Below are positions 15,052 through 22,641 of a DNA stretch of 25,853 nt, in pieces; position 1 is the first letter of the stretch; each line of letters opens with the position of its first letter. Made by a program: the position numbers and the translations under genes. The notes below the pieces were generated by a model. The model saw only the letters and a list, made by a program, of their open reading frames with translations, was not told the DNA's origin and did no database searches. This DNA is from Firmicutes bacterium UBA5389 (GTDB lineage: Bacteria > Bacillota > DTU025). The stretch spans positions 5,693 to 31,545 of the forward strand of contig DHON01000059.1 in the NCBI GenBank assembly GCA_002409965.1. Direction: 5' to 3'.

Positions 15052-15525
15052 ATGATTAATGGTGTTCGGATCATGTCAGATTCGCCTGCCGAGACCATCG
15101 CCATAGGCCGTGGCCTCGGCATACTGCTTCAGCCTGGCGATATCCTGTGCCTCGCGGGAGGGCTGGGCGCCGGCAAGACCTGTCTTGCCAGGGGCATTGC
15201 TATGGGGCTGGGCGTGGACGAAACTCGCGTGTCCAGCCCGACTTTTGTGCTGGCTCAGGAGTACCGGGGGAGGATTCCCCTGTACCACCTCGACCTGTAC
15301 AGGCTCGGGTCGGCCGAGGAGGTTGAAGACGCGGGGCTGGACGAGTACATCGGCGGCGATGGTGTGGCCATCATCGAGTGGCCTGACGTCTACAGTCCGC
15401 TGCTCGGTCTGGATCGGCTCACGGTGAAGATCGATACAGCCTCGGACGAGTCCCAGCGAGAGCTGGTCTTCATCGCCCGCGGCGACAGGTATCGGAGCAT
15501 TCTGGAGGAGATGAAGCTGTGCTGA
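15052..15525 (+). CDS. tsaE: tRNA t6A threonylcarbamoyladenosine ATPase TsaE
   Basis: TsaE is the ATPase that supports TsaB-TsaD during threonylcarbamoylation of A37 in ANN-decoding tRNAs. The Walker A is GGLGAGKTC with Lys42. RVSSPTFVLAQEY, PLYHLDLYRL and IIEWPD are the family's other conserved blocks. Length is 157 residues from ATG 15052, matching normal TsaE. Earlier in-frame starts lie at or near the promoter's transcription start, and the homology pattern (SDSPAETIAIG) begins just after this ATG. The ribosome site is weak (GGTAGGTC about 12 bases upstream). It overlaps tsaB by 7 bp. Confidence 0.93.
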   Translation: MINGVRIMSDSPAETIAIGRGLGILLQPGDILCLAGGLGAGKTCLARGIAMGLGVDETRVSSPTFVLAQEYRGRIPLYHLDLYRLGSAEEVEDAGLDEYIGGDGVAIIEWPDVYSPLLGLDRLTVKIDTASDESQRELVFIARGDRYRSILEEMKLC

Positions 15526-16256
15526 TCCTGGCGATGGACACCTCGACGATGATTGGAGGCATCGCCCTTCTCCGAGACGGCGTTGTCGTCGGAGAGCACA
15601 TACTCAACGTCCGGGCCACCCATTCTGAGCGTCTCATGTCGTCAGTGGAAGCGCTGATGGCGGCGGCGGGCGTCTGCCCGACCGATCTGGACGCCATGGC
15701 GTGCGGTGTTGGTCCCGGGTCGTTCACTGGCGTGCGCATCGGCGTGTCGGCATGTAAGGCGATGGCCTACGCTCTTTCAATCCCCATGGTGTCGGTGCCC
15801 AGCCTCGATGCGCTGGCATATGGGCGCGGTCGGGGGGCGTGCGCCGTCTGGTGCCTGATCGACGCCAGGCACGGACGATGCTATTCGGCTTGCTTCAAGC
15901 CGCCGGAGTCTCTTGAAGCTCAGGCTTGGGCTCTGCAGAGGGTGTCCGATTACGCCATCAGGAGCATCAGCGAAGTGTGTGCGCTTGCCCAGGAATCAGT
16001 GTCGGCATCGGCATCGAGCGCGCGGGCGCTCTTCCTCGGAGACGGCGCGCTGGCCTACGCAGAGTCGCTCAGGGCCGCGTTGCCTGGCGCGGCCGAAATC
16101 CCGCCTGCGCCCGGCGCCATACTGAGGCCATCGCAGGTGGGCCTTTTGGGCACGGACTTGCTTCGCGCGGGTGCGGTCTCCGACCCAAGAGCCGCCGTCC
16201 CGATGTATCTGCGGCCTTCGGAGGCTGAGGTCAAGCTGGCTCAGGGGGAGCGGTGA
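15519..16256 (+). CDS. tsaB: tRNA t6A biosynthesis protein TsaB
   Basis: TsaB is the non-catalytic ASKHA-fold partner of TsaD. In 245 residues it shows LAMDTSTMIGGIALL at the N-terminus, HSERLMSSVEALMAAAG, and the signature GVGPGSFTGVRIGVS. The C-terminal third (about 130-245) is less conserved, as usual. The GTG start at 15519 overlaps the tsaE stop and has GGAGGAG at 15504-15510. It ends 4 bp before rimI. Confidence 0.95.
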   Translation: MLILAMDTSTMIGGIALLRDGVVVGEHILNVRATHSERLMSSVEALMAAAGVCPTDLDAMACGVGPGSFTGVRIGVSACKAMAYALSIPMVSVPSLDALAYGRGRGACAVWCLIDARHGRCYSACFKPPESLEAQAWALQRVSDYAIRSISEVCALAQESVSASASSARALFLGDGALAYAESLRAALPGAAEIPPAPGAILRPSQVGLLGTDLLRAGAVSDPRAAVPMYLRPSEAEVKLAQGER

Positions 16257-16260
16257 CAGG

Positions 16261-16758
16261 ATGGAGTATTCCATATCCCTCATGACCCCGGCCGATGTGG
16301 ACGATGTGGCCGAGATTGAGCGTCAGTCTTTCCCCATCCCTTGGAACCGGGCTGCTTTCATCGACGAACTGACACGCAATGAACGAGCTCTCTACATCGT
16401 GGTTCGGGGCGAATCCGGGGCAATGGCGGGCTACGGCGGCATGTGGTTGGTGTGCGACGAGGCTCACGTCACCAACGTTGCGGTGCGTCCCGACTGCCGT
16501 CGCCGCGGGGCGGGCACAGCCATCATGGTTGCTCTGATGGGACTGGCTCTAGATCGTGGCGCAAATCGGATGACGTTGGAGACTCGCGTCTCGAACAGGC
16601 CCGCTCAGGAGCTCTATCGACAGCTCGGATTTCAGGCGGCGGGGGTGAGGCCCCGCTACTACATCGACAACCGTGAAGACGCGCTTATCATGTGGGTTGA
16701 CGACATATCCAGCGCTTTACGCGCGCTTTGTGGGGGGCGGGACGCGGATGCTGAGTGA
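16261..16758 (+). CDS. rimI: Ribosomal protein S18 alanine N-acetyltransferase family (RimI)
   Basis: A GNAT acetyltransferase of 165 residues. The acetyl-CoA loop is RPDCRRRGAGTAIMVAL, preceded by AHVTNVAV. ETRVSNRPAQELYRQLGFQ and the ending RPRYYIDNREDALIMW are typical of RimI. The N-terminal PWNRAAFIDEL also fits. RimI acetylates protein N-termini (S18 in E. coli), and its place between tsaB and tsaD is widespread in Firmicutes. The ATG at 16261 is preferred, with GGGGGAG about 10 bases upstream. A longer frame reaches back into tsaB. It overlaps tsaD by 11 bp. Confidence 0.93.
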   Translation: MEYSISLMTPADVDDVAEIERQSFPIPWNRAAFIDELTRNERALYIVVRGESGAMAGYGGMWLVCDEAHVTNVAVRPDCRRRGAGTAIMVALMGLALDRGANRMTLETRVSNRPAQELYRQLGFQAAGVRPRYYIDNREDALIMWVDDISSALRALCGGRDADAE

Positions 16759-17845
16759 GGACGCTATTGTGCTGGGAATCGAGACCAGCTGTGACGAGAC
16801 CGCTGCGGCCTGCGTGGCGCGGGGGCGCGAGACGCTTTCATCGGTGGTATCGTCGCAGATAGAGGTGCATCGCAAGTTCGGCGGGGTTGTGCCCGAGATA
16901 GCATCGCGCCGCCACGTGGAGGCGATCATTCCAGTCATCGACCAAGCTCTGAGCGATGCAGGCCTGACGTTGGCCGGAGTCGACGCCGTGGCGGTCGCCT
17001 ACGGGCCCGGCCTGGTAGGAGCTTTGCTTGTGGGCCTCGCGGCGGCAAAGGGGCTTGCGTTTGCGATGGGCATTCCCATGGTGTGCGTCAACCACATCGA
17101 GGGGCACATCTACGCCAACTTCCTGGCTCATGCGCTACTGGAACCGCCTATGCTGTGCCTGACCGTATCGGGAGGTCACACTGAACTGGTGGCGATGCAC
17201 GGGCACGGGCGCTACCAGGTGCTCGGACGTACGCGCGACGATGCGGCCGGCGAGGCATTCGACAAGGTGGCGCGGGTGATGGGACTTCCCTATCCGGGCG
17301 GCCCGGCGTTGGAGCGCCTCGCGCGCTCGGGCGACCCGGACGCAATGGCGTTTCCCCGGGCGCATGTGGAGGGCAGGCCGCTCGACTTCAGCTTCAGCGG
17401 TCTGAAGACGGCCGTGATCAACCGCCTGCATACGATGGAGCAGAAGGGCGCAGAGATCGACGCGGCTGATGTGGCTGCGTCTTTCCAGAAGGCGGCCCTG
17501 GGCGAGCTGGTGTCGAGGATTGAACCGGGAGTGCGCGCTACGGGCATCCGCAAGCTTGCTGTGTCGGGCGGAGTGGCGTCGAACTTGGCGCTCAGGGCGG
17601 CCCTAGACGAGCTGGCTGCACGGCTCGAAATCGAGCTGTTCTACCCCCCGCTGGCTCTGTGCACTGACAATGCGGCCATGATAGCTTCAGCCGGCTATTA
17701 CGGGCTGGCCGGTGGGCGGACGTCAGGGCTTGACGCCAATGCAGTGCCAGGAGCCAGGCTCGAGGATGTGTCGGCGGCTTTGTGCCGGGAGGATACGGCG
17801 GCTTGCCGTAGAATCATATCAGGTGTGGGCGCGTCAGGCGCCTGA
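16748..17845 (+). CDS. tsaD: tRNA N6-adenosine threonylcarbamoyltransferase TsaD
   Basis: TsaD transfers the threonylcarbamoyl group to A37. The 365-residue protein starts LGIETSCDETAAACV and has VPEIASRRHVEAI. The metal site is NHIEGHIYANF with His116 and His120. LTVSGGHTELV, GEAFDKVARVMGLPYPGG and SGGVASNLALR complete the family blocks, with a late Asp in CTDNAAMIA. The ATG at 16748 lies inside the end of rimI, and GGGGGGCGGG precedes it. The tsaE-tsaB-rimI-tsaD order places the whole bacterial t6A transfer machinery except TsaC in one unit. Confidence 0.97.
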   Translation: MLSEDAIVLGIETSCDETAAACVARGRETLSSVVSSQIEVHRKFGGVVPEIASRRHVEAIIPVIDQALSDAGLTLAGVDAVAVAYGPGLVGALLVGLAAAKGLAFAMGIPMVCVNHIEGHIYANFLAHALLEPPMLCLTVSGGHTELVAMHGHGRYQVLGRTRDDAAGEAFDKVARVMGLPYPGGPALERLARSGDPDAMAFPRAHVEGRPLDFSFSGLKTAVINRLHTMEQKGAEIDAADVAASFQKAALGELVSRIEPGVRATGIRKLAVSGGVASNLALRAALDELAARLEIELFYPPLALCTDNAAMIASAGYYGLAGGRTSGLDANAVPGARLEDVSAALCREDTAACRRIISGVGASGA

Positions 17846-17857
17846 GGAGCATGCAAT

Positions 17858-18742
17858 ATGTGTCACGTTTCTGACAAGCCCAGGCGCGCCCGAAAGCCGC
17901 GTCGCGGGCATGGACTCACAACAGCCTTCATCGTCATCGCCGTTATCGTGGGCACGCTGGCCGGCGCGGTTTTGTGGTACGTTGCTTTCCCCGGCGATGG
18001 CGAATACTTCAGTGTGCTGCTGATAGGAGAAGACCGCGACTACGCCAGGAACGGAGAGGCCGTTGCCTCTTCGGGCAGGATGGACACCATCATGCTGCTC
18101 ATTGTGCCGCGGAGCGATCACGCGGCGCTGCTCGTCTCTATTCCCCGCGACACGCTGGTCAGCTTCCCAAACGGTGGTCGACGCAGGGTCAACTCCGCCA
18201 TGGGCTTGGGTGGAATGGACCTCGCCCATCGGGTCGTATCGGATCTTGTGGGGCTGGATATCCACAGGCACGCGGCGGTGGACTTCTCGGGATTTACGGA
18301 GATCGTGGACGCCGTCGGCGGTGTTGACATAACTGTAGATAAGCCGATGAAATACACTGACCGGGCCGGAGGGTATTCCATCGATCTTAAGCCTGGCGCG
18401 TACCACATGGACGGCGAGACGGCCCTAAGCTACGTCAGATACCGCCAGGATGCGCTGGGCGACATATCGCGGGCCTCGCGCCAGCAGCGATTTTTCCGAG
18501 CGCTCCTGGACGAATTAGCTAGTTGGCGGGGGATTCGGTCCTTCAAGAAGATCGCGAAAATAGTTCAGGATAACACCAACACCGACCTGTCTGTCCGGGA
18601 GATGGCGGCCATCGGATGGCGTCTGCGCAGCCTCGATTCGGAAGCTCTTCAGTTGACTACACTTCCCGGCCGTTTCAAGGGCGCATGCTGGGAACCGGAC
18701 TACGAAGCCATCCGTGCGCTGGTGGAACCGCTGGTTCGGTAA
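17858..18742 (+). CDS. LytR-CpsA-Psr (LCP) family cell-wall ligase
   Basis: LCP enzymes move undecaprenyl-linked glycopolymers such as teichoic acids or capsule onto peptidoglycan outside the membrane. The 294-residue protein has a basic N-terminus (RRARKPRRGHG), one membrane anchor at about 21-44, and the LCP domain. Visible blocks are VLLIGEDRDY, GRMDTIMLLIV, VSIPRDT, VDFSGFTEIVDAVGGVDI, LSYVRYRQD and GDISRASRQQRF, including the conserved Asp/Arg residues that bind pyrophosphate. The ATG at 17858 has GAGGAG at 17844-17849. It follows tsaD by 12 bp. Which polymer it handles cannot be told. Confidence 0.95.
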   Translation: MCHVSDKPRRARKPRRGHGLTTAFIVIAVIVGTLAGAVLWYVAFPGDGEYFSVLLIGEDRDYARNGEAVASSGRMDTIMLLIVPRSDHAALLVSIPRDTLVSFPNGGRRRVNSAMGLGGMDLAHRVVSDLVGLDIHRHAAVDFSGFTEIVDAVGGVDITVDKPMKYTDRAGGYSIDLKPGAYHMDGETALSYVRYRQDALGDISRASRQQRFFRALLDELASWRGIRSFKKIAKIVQDNTNTDLSVREMAAIGWRLRSLDSEALQLTTLPGRFKGACWEPDYEAIRALVEPLVR

Positions 18743-18792
18743 CATATCTATACTCTGAATCCAAGCTAGTTGAAGTTGAAAGGGGAGCCGCA

Positions 18793-19536
18793 ATGCGAGT
18801 CGATGTATCCCTTGTACCAGGTGAAGTTGCTGCAAAAGACGTGCAGAATGCTGTAGTGGTCGTGATCGATGTCTTGAGGGCCAGCAGCACAATCACGACC
18901 GCGCTGGCAAATTCGTGTGAGGAAGTCATCCCGGCTGAAAGCATAGAAGAGGCCATAACCATCGCCAGCGGCTATGCTCGGCTCGATTATGTGTTGGGCG
19001 GAGAGCGGCGTGGGCTGGCAGTCGACGGGTTCGACCTCGGCAATTCGCCCTACGAGTACTCCGAGAGCAAAGTGGCCGGCAAGAAAGTGATCCTGGCCAC
19101 TACCAACGGTACTCTTGCCGTCAAGCGGTATGGGGGAGCCAAGGAGATCGTCATTGGATGTTTTCTCAATGCCGACGCTGTGCTTCGCTCGCTTGCCGCT
19201 TGGCGCGATCACGATGTGATACTGCTGTGCGCAGGACAGGATGAACGTTTCTGCATCGAAGACGCTCTGTGCGCGGGCCTGTACGCATCTGGGCTTGCGC
19301 AGACGCCGGGCGCGGCGCTTTCCGACTCGGCGCGCGCGGCGGCGGCAATGCATGAGCGCTGCAAGGACTCGATTGAGGATGCGCTGATGGGGTCGGACCA
19401 CGGCGTGTACCTTGCGAGCGTTGGGTTTGGGGATGATGTCAGGTACTGCGCTCGACAGTCGGTACTGGACGTAGTCCCAAAGGTATATGACCGGAGGGTC
19501 ATACGAAAGGCTCGTTTGGGGCCTGAGGAGTCATAG
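18793..19536 (+). CDS. comB: 2-phosphosulfolactate phosphatase family protein (ComB-like)
   Basis: This protein belongs to the ComB family, which removes phosphate from 2-phosphosulfolactate in coenzyme M synthesis (archaea) and in sulfolactate synthesis for spores (Bacillus YitC). The 247 residues include VVVVIDVLRASSTITTAL, GGERRGLAVDGFDLGNSP, ATTNGTLAVKR, LLCAGQDERFCIEDALCAG and a typical ending. The ATG at 18793 has AAAGGGGAG at 18779-18787, and an earlier frame extension inside the LCP gene is not used. No ComA, ComC or other sulfolactate gene is nearby, so the true substrate here is open. Confidence 0.9.
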   Translation: MRVDVSLVPGEVAAKDVQNAVVVVIDVLRASSTITTALANSCEEVIPAESIEEAITIASGYARLDYVLGGERRGLAVDGFDLGNSPYEYSESKVAGKKVILATTNGTLAVKRYGGAKEIVIGCFLNADAVLRSLAAWRDHDVILLCAGQDERFCIEDALCAGLYASGLAQTPGAALSDSARAAAAMHERCKDSIEDALMGSDHGVYLASVGFGDDVRYCARQSVLDVVPKVYDRRVIRKARLGPEES

Positions 19537-19576
19537 ACCTCGTGCCTTGGGCCGGGGGCTTGGAGGAGTGATCGAT

Positions 19577-20074
19577 TTGCTTGATGACATCGAGAAGAAC
19601 GCCATCGTCAAGTGGGAAGACGTTCGGGCCTCCCGGGGATGCGCCCGCGAGGGCCGGGCCAAGAAGGGTCCGGTGGCGGTCATCGAGTGCCTGCAAGAGA
19701 TTCCGTGTAACCCTTGCGAGACCGGTTGTCGGTTCGGGGCTATCGCCGTCGGCGACCCGATGACGAGCTTGCCCATCCTAGACGACGAGAAATGCACAGG
19801 ATGCGGCAACTGCGTTGCGGTCTGCCCCGGGCTCGCTATCTTTATCGAGGACGAGTCGCAAGAGGGCGTCGAGGCTCTGGTCTCCATCCCATTTGAGTAC
19901 CTGCCCGTTCCTGAGCGAGGCGCGGTCGTTCGCGCCATCGACAGGTCAGGTCGGGGCATTTGCGATGCCAGGGTCACGAATGTCAGGAAGCCCAAGGGTT
20001 TCAACAAGACCGCGGTGGTCACAATTGCGGTCCCAAGGGAATACGTGCACGAGGCCAGAGGAATCGCTATATAG
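19577..20074 (+). CDS. Two-cluster [4Fe-4S] ferredoxin-like protein
   Basis: A 165-residue iron-sulfur protein. A first, unusual cysteine set is C38, C44, C47 and C51 (CLQEIPCNPCETGC), where the spacing C-x5-C-x2-C-x3-C differs from a normal ferredoxin. A second, classic set is C73, C76, C79 and C83 (CTGCGNCVAVCPG). After residue 90 comes a beta-rich tail without cysteines near its end. Proteins with the IPCNPC motif often accompany FAD oxidoreductases of amino-acid or sarcosine oxidase type, but no such partner is present here. The start is TTG 19577, with GGAGGAG at 19562-19568, because the in-frame GTG at 19568 overlaps that site. Electron carrier is an inference. Confidence 0.85.
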   Translation: MLDDIEKNAIVKWEDVRASRGCAREGRAKKGPVAVIECLQEIPCNPCETGCRFGAIAVGDPMTSLPILDDEKCTGCGNCVAVCPGLAIFIEDESQEGVEALVSIPFEYLPVPERGAVVRAIDRSGRGICDARVTNVRKPKGFNKTAVVTIAVPREYVHEARGIAI

Positions 20075-20087
20075 GGGGCATTGTGTT

Positions 20088-20669
20088 GTGTCTGAATGGC
20101 TGCCCACACGCGTAGAAGACGACATCAAGGAGATTCTGCTTACTGCTGAACAGATAGAGTCGAAGGTTGCACAGATGGGCGCGGCGATATCCCGCGATTA
20201 TCAGGGCAAGGACGTGCTTCTCGTGTGCATACTCAAGGGCGCTATGGTGTTCATGGCCGATCTGATGCGCCATATCTCCATACCTGTGTGCATCGACACA
20301 ATGGCAGTGACCAGCTACGGAGCGTCCACTGTGTCCTCGGGGGTTGTCAGGGTAGTAAAGGACCTGGATGTGCCGGCAGAGGGCAAGCACGTGCTCATAG
20401 TCGAAGACATAGTAGACTCGGGGCTCACCCTGAACTACCTGGCTTCTAACCTTAGGAATCGCAAGCCTGCGTCTGTCAAGATATGTACGCTGCTGGATAA
20501 GCCCGACAGACGGCAGGCGCCGGTTGTTCCCGATTACAACGGGTTTGTTATACCCGACAAATTCGTGGTTGGATATGGCTTGGACTACCGCGAGAGGTAT
20601 CGCAACCTGCCCTTTGTGGGCGTTCCGAAGGATCGTGTGTGGAACAGGGACGGCGAGGAACTCGCGTGA
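20088..20669 (+). CDS. hpt: Hypoxanthine phosphoribosyltransferase
   Basis: Hpt salvages hypoxanthine and guanine to IMP and GMP using PRPP. The 193-residue protein has the PRPP-binding loop VLIVEDIVDSGLTL, the LKGAMVFMADLMR block, the flexible-loop region AVTSYGASTVSSG, and LLDKPDRRQ with FVVGYGLDYRERYRNLP at the end. The GTG at 20088 has AGGGGGC at about 20073-20079. A long open extension upstream overlaps the Fe-S gene and is not coding. It overlaps or abuts guaA, which acts in the same purine branch. Confidence 0.96.
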   Translation: MSEWLPTRVEDDIKEILLTAEQIESKVAQMGAAISRDYQGKDVLLVCILKGAMVFMADLMRHISIPVCIDTMAVTSYGASTVSSGVVRVVKDLDVPAEGKHVLIVEDIVDSGLTLNYLASNLRNRKPASVKICTLLDKPDRRQAPVVPDYNGFVIPDKFVVGYGLDYRERYRNLPFVGVPKDRVWNRDGEELA

Positions 20670-20683
20670 AGAGGTGCGCCGGG

Positions 20684-21739
20684 ATGGACGTGAATGAGAA
20701 CCTGCTCCGGGAAGAACAGGCGCGTGCTCGCGTGGCCGGCATGGCGCCTGATGAGTTTGTGGAGCATTCGATAGGCGCTATCGCCCGGCAGGTGGGCGAT
20801 GGGCGCGCGGTGTGCGGGCTTTCGGGAGGAGTGGATTCGTCAGTAGCCGCGGCGCTGGTTCACCGCGCCGTTGGCGACCGTCTGACATGTATCTTCGTTG
20901 ACCATGGCCTTCTGCGCAAAGGCGAAGCCCGGGGGGTCGAGGACGTATTCAGGGGCCGCTTTCGCATGAATCTGGTGGCTGTGGACGCGCGCGACCGCTT
21001 CTTGGCAAAGCTCGCAGGCGTGGCGGATCCGGAGGCCAAGAGGAAGATCATAGGCGAGCAGTTCATCCGGGTTTTCGAGGAAGAAGCATCCAAGTTGGGC
21101 GATGTGGGCTACCTGGTGCAGGGGACGATCTATCCCGATGTGCTCGAAAGCCGGTCGCAGGCGCGCGGCGGCGCCGGGGTGAAGAGCCACCACAACGTGG
21201 GTGGGCTTCCCGAGGATGTCCGCTTTGAGCTGGTGGAGCCGCTTAGGTATCTGTTCAAAGACGAAGTGCGACGGGTAGGACATGCGCTCGGTCTTCCTGA
21301 GTCCCTCGTGAACCGGCAGCCGTTTCCCGGCCCCGGGCTCGCGGTGAGGATCCTGGGCGAAGTCACTCGCGAGAGGTTGGAGATTCTGCGCCAGGCCGAT
21401 GCCGTAGTGCGGGAGGAGATCGAGAAGCTTCCGCAGGCGGGCGGCGTGTGGCAGTATTTCGCGGTTCTCCCGGCGATACGCAGCGTGGGCGTGGCTGTGA
21501 TCGGGGATGCGGGCGAAGGCGCGGACACGGGCGGCGCAGGCGCGCGCCGGAGAACGTACTCCCACCTTATCGCCGTGCGAGCTGTGACGAGCAGTGATGC
21601 AATGACGGCCCAGTGGGCGCGCCTTCCGCACGGGGTTCTGGATGCTATCTCGAGGAGAATCGTCGCCGAGGTTCCCGGTGTCAACAGGGTGGTATACGAC
21701 ATCACGTCCAAACCGCCGTCTACCATTGAATGGGAGTAG
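20684..21739 (+). CDS. guaA: GMP synthase ATP-pyrophosphatase subunit, no glutaminase domain
   Basis: This is GMP synthase reduced to its ATP-pyrophosphatase and dimerisation domains. The PP-loop is GLSGGVDSSV (46-55). FVDHGLLRKGE, GTIYPDVLESR, SHHNVGGLPEDV, RQPFPGPGLAVRILGE and the ending VYDITSKPPSTIEWE are all intact. The N-terminal glutaminase domain of the usual ~520-residue enzyme is absent. With ATG 20684 (AGAGGTG at 20671-20677) the protein has 351 residues. It carries a glycine/alanine-rich insertion between IRSVGVAVIGD and RRTYSH. It would aminate XMP with ammonia, either free or supplied by a separate glutaminase subunit as in archaea. Confidence 0.93.
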   Translation: MDVNENLLREEQARARVAGMAPDEFVEHSIGAIARQVGDGRAVCGLSGGVDSSVAAALVHRAVGDRLTCIFVDHGLLRKGEARGVEDVFRGRFRMNLVAVDARDRFLAKLAGVADPEAKRKIIGEQFIRVFEEEASKLGDVGYLVQGTIYPDVLESRSQARGGAGVKSHHNVGGLPEDVRFELVEPLRYLFKDEVRRVGHALGLPESLVNRQPFPGPGLAVRILGEVTRERLEILRQADAVVREEIEKLPQAGGVWQYFAVLPAIRSVGVAVIGDAGEGADTGGAGARRRTYSHLIAVRAVTSSDAMTAQWARLPHGVLDAISRRIVAEVPGVNRVVYDITSKPPSTIEWE

Positions 21740-21748
21740 GACGTCACA

Positions 21749-22639
21749 TTGCATACGCGGCTTTCTGCATCGTCTAGGTCAGTACTTGCCGACCTCAGTA
21801 TGGTCGGCATATGCGTGGTGTGGGGCACTAGCTTTGCGATCGTCAAGAGCTCGGTCGGCGACATCAACCCTGCCACGTTCATTGCAGTTCGATTCGCAAT
21901 TGCGTCGATCATCATATGGTTAATTGCCGGCCCGCGCATGAAGAAGCTTGACAGAAGCACATGGACGGCCGGTCTCTTCCTGGCGGCGCCGCTCGTTGCC
22001 GGGTTTCTGACGCAGACTCACGGGCTGAAGGTTACTACGGCATCAAAAGCCGGTTTCATTACGGGTATGCACGTTGTTTTTACCCCATTCCTGGAGTATG
22101 CGTTCAGGCGAACGAAGGTGCTACCGCATCAGGCCGTTGGAGTCGCCGTGGCTGTGGCCGGTCTGGCGATGCTCACGGTTCGGGGTTTGGGCCGTCCGTC
22201 CGCGGGCGACTTGCTCGTGTTGGCGTGCGCGTTTGCATTTGGGCTTCATATTGTCTTGCTTGGGCGCTACTCGCCCAGGCACGATGGTTTCCTGCTCTCG
22301 TTCACTCAAATGGTCTGGTCGACACTGCTGGCCGCGCTGATCGCCGGGCGCGACATGGCTCAGGCAGCATCGTTCACTCCGGACGTGGCGTGGTCGGTGC
22401 TGTATCTGGGCGCCACCGGCACTGCACTGGCCTACCTTGTCCAGACGATTGCGCAGAAATACACTTCGCCGATGCGTACCGCCCTGATAATGCAGTCGGA
22501 ACCGGTGTTTGCCGCCCTGTTTGCGTGGCTGCTCATCGGTGAGAGGATGGACGCGAAGCAATTCGCCGGCGCGGCGTTGATTCTCGTGGGCATACTTGTG
22601 TGCCAGATAGGCGATGTTGTGCGATCTCGGGAGGTGTAG
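21749..22639 (+). CDS. EamA-family (DMT superfamily) transporter
   Basis: A 296-residue membrane protein with about ten transmembrane segments arranged as two EamA repeats (about 20-145 and 155-290). VVWGTSFAIVKSSVGDINPATFIAVRF at the start of repeat one is classic, and repeat two has GATGTALAYLVQTIAQKY and SEPVFAALFAWLLIGERM. Family members export amino acids, metabolites or nucleotide sugars, so the substrate is unknown. The start is TTG 21749 with a modest GGAG about 12 bases upstream. It lies 9 bp behind guaA and 2 bp before tldD. Confidence 0.92.
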   Translation: MHTRLSASSRSVLADLSMVGICVVWGTSFAIVKSSVGDINPATFIAVRFAIASIIIWLIAGPRMKKLDRSTWTAGLFLAAPLVAGFLTQTHGLKVTTASKAGFITGMHVVFTPFLEYAFRRTKVLPHQAVGVAVAVAGLAMLTVRGLGRPSAGDLLVLACAFAFGLHIVLLGRYSPRHDGFLLSFTQMVWSTLLAALIAGRDMAQAASFTPDVAWSVLYLGATGTALAYLVQTIAQKYTSPMRTALIMQSEPVFAALFAWLLIGERMDAKQFAGAALILVGILVCQIGDVVRSREV

Positions 22640-22641
22640 CT

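Noticed and set aside
18749..18754. TATACT before comB as a promoter
   Set aside because: No acceptable -35 box at 16-18 bp upstream.
20840..21754. Antisense open frame (304 codons) opposite guaA
   Set aside because: Shadow of a conserved gene. No ribosome site or family motif supports it.
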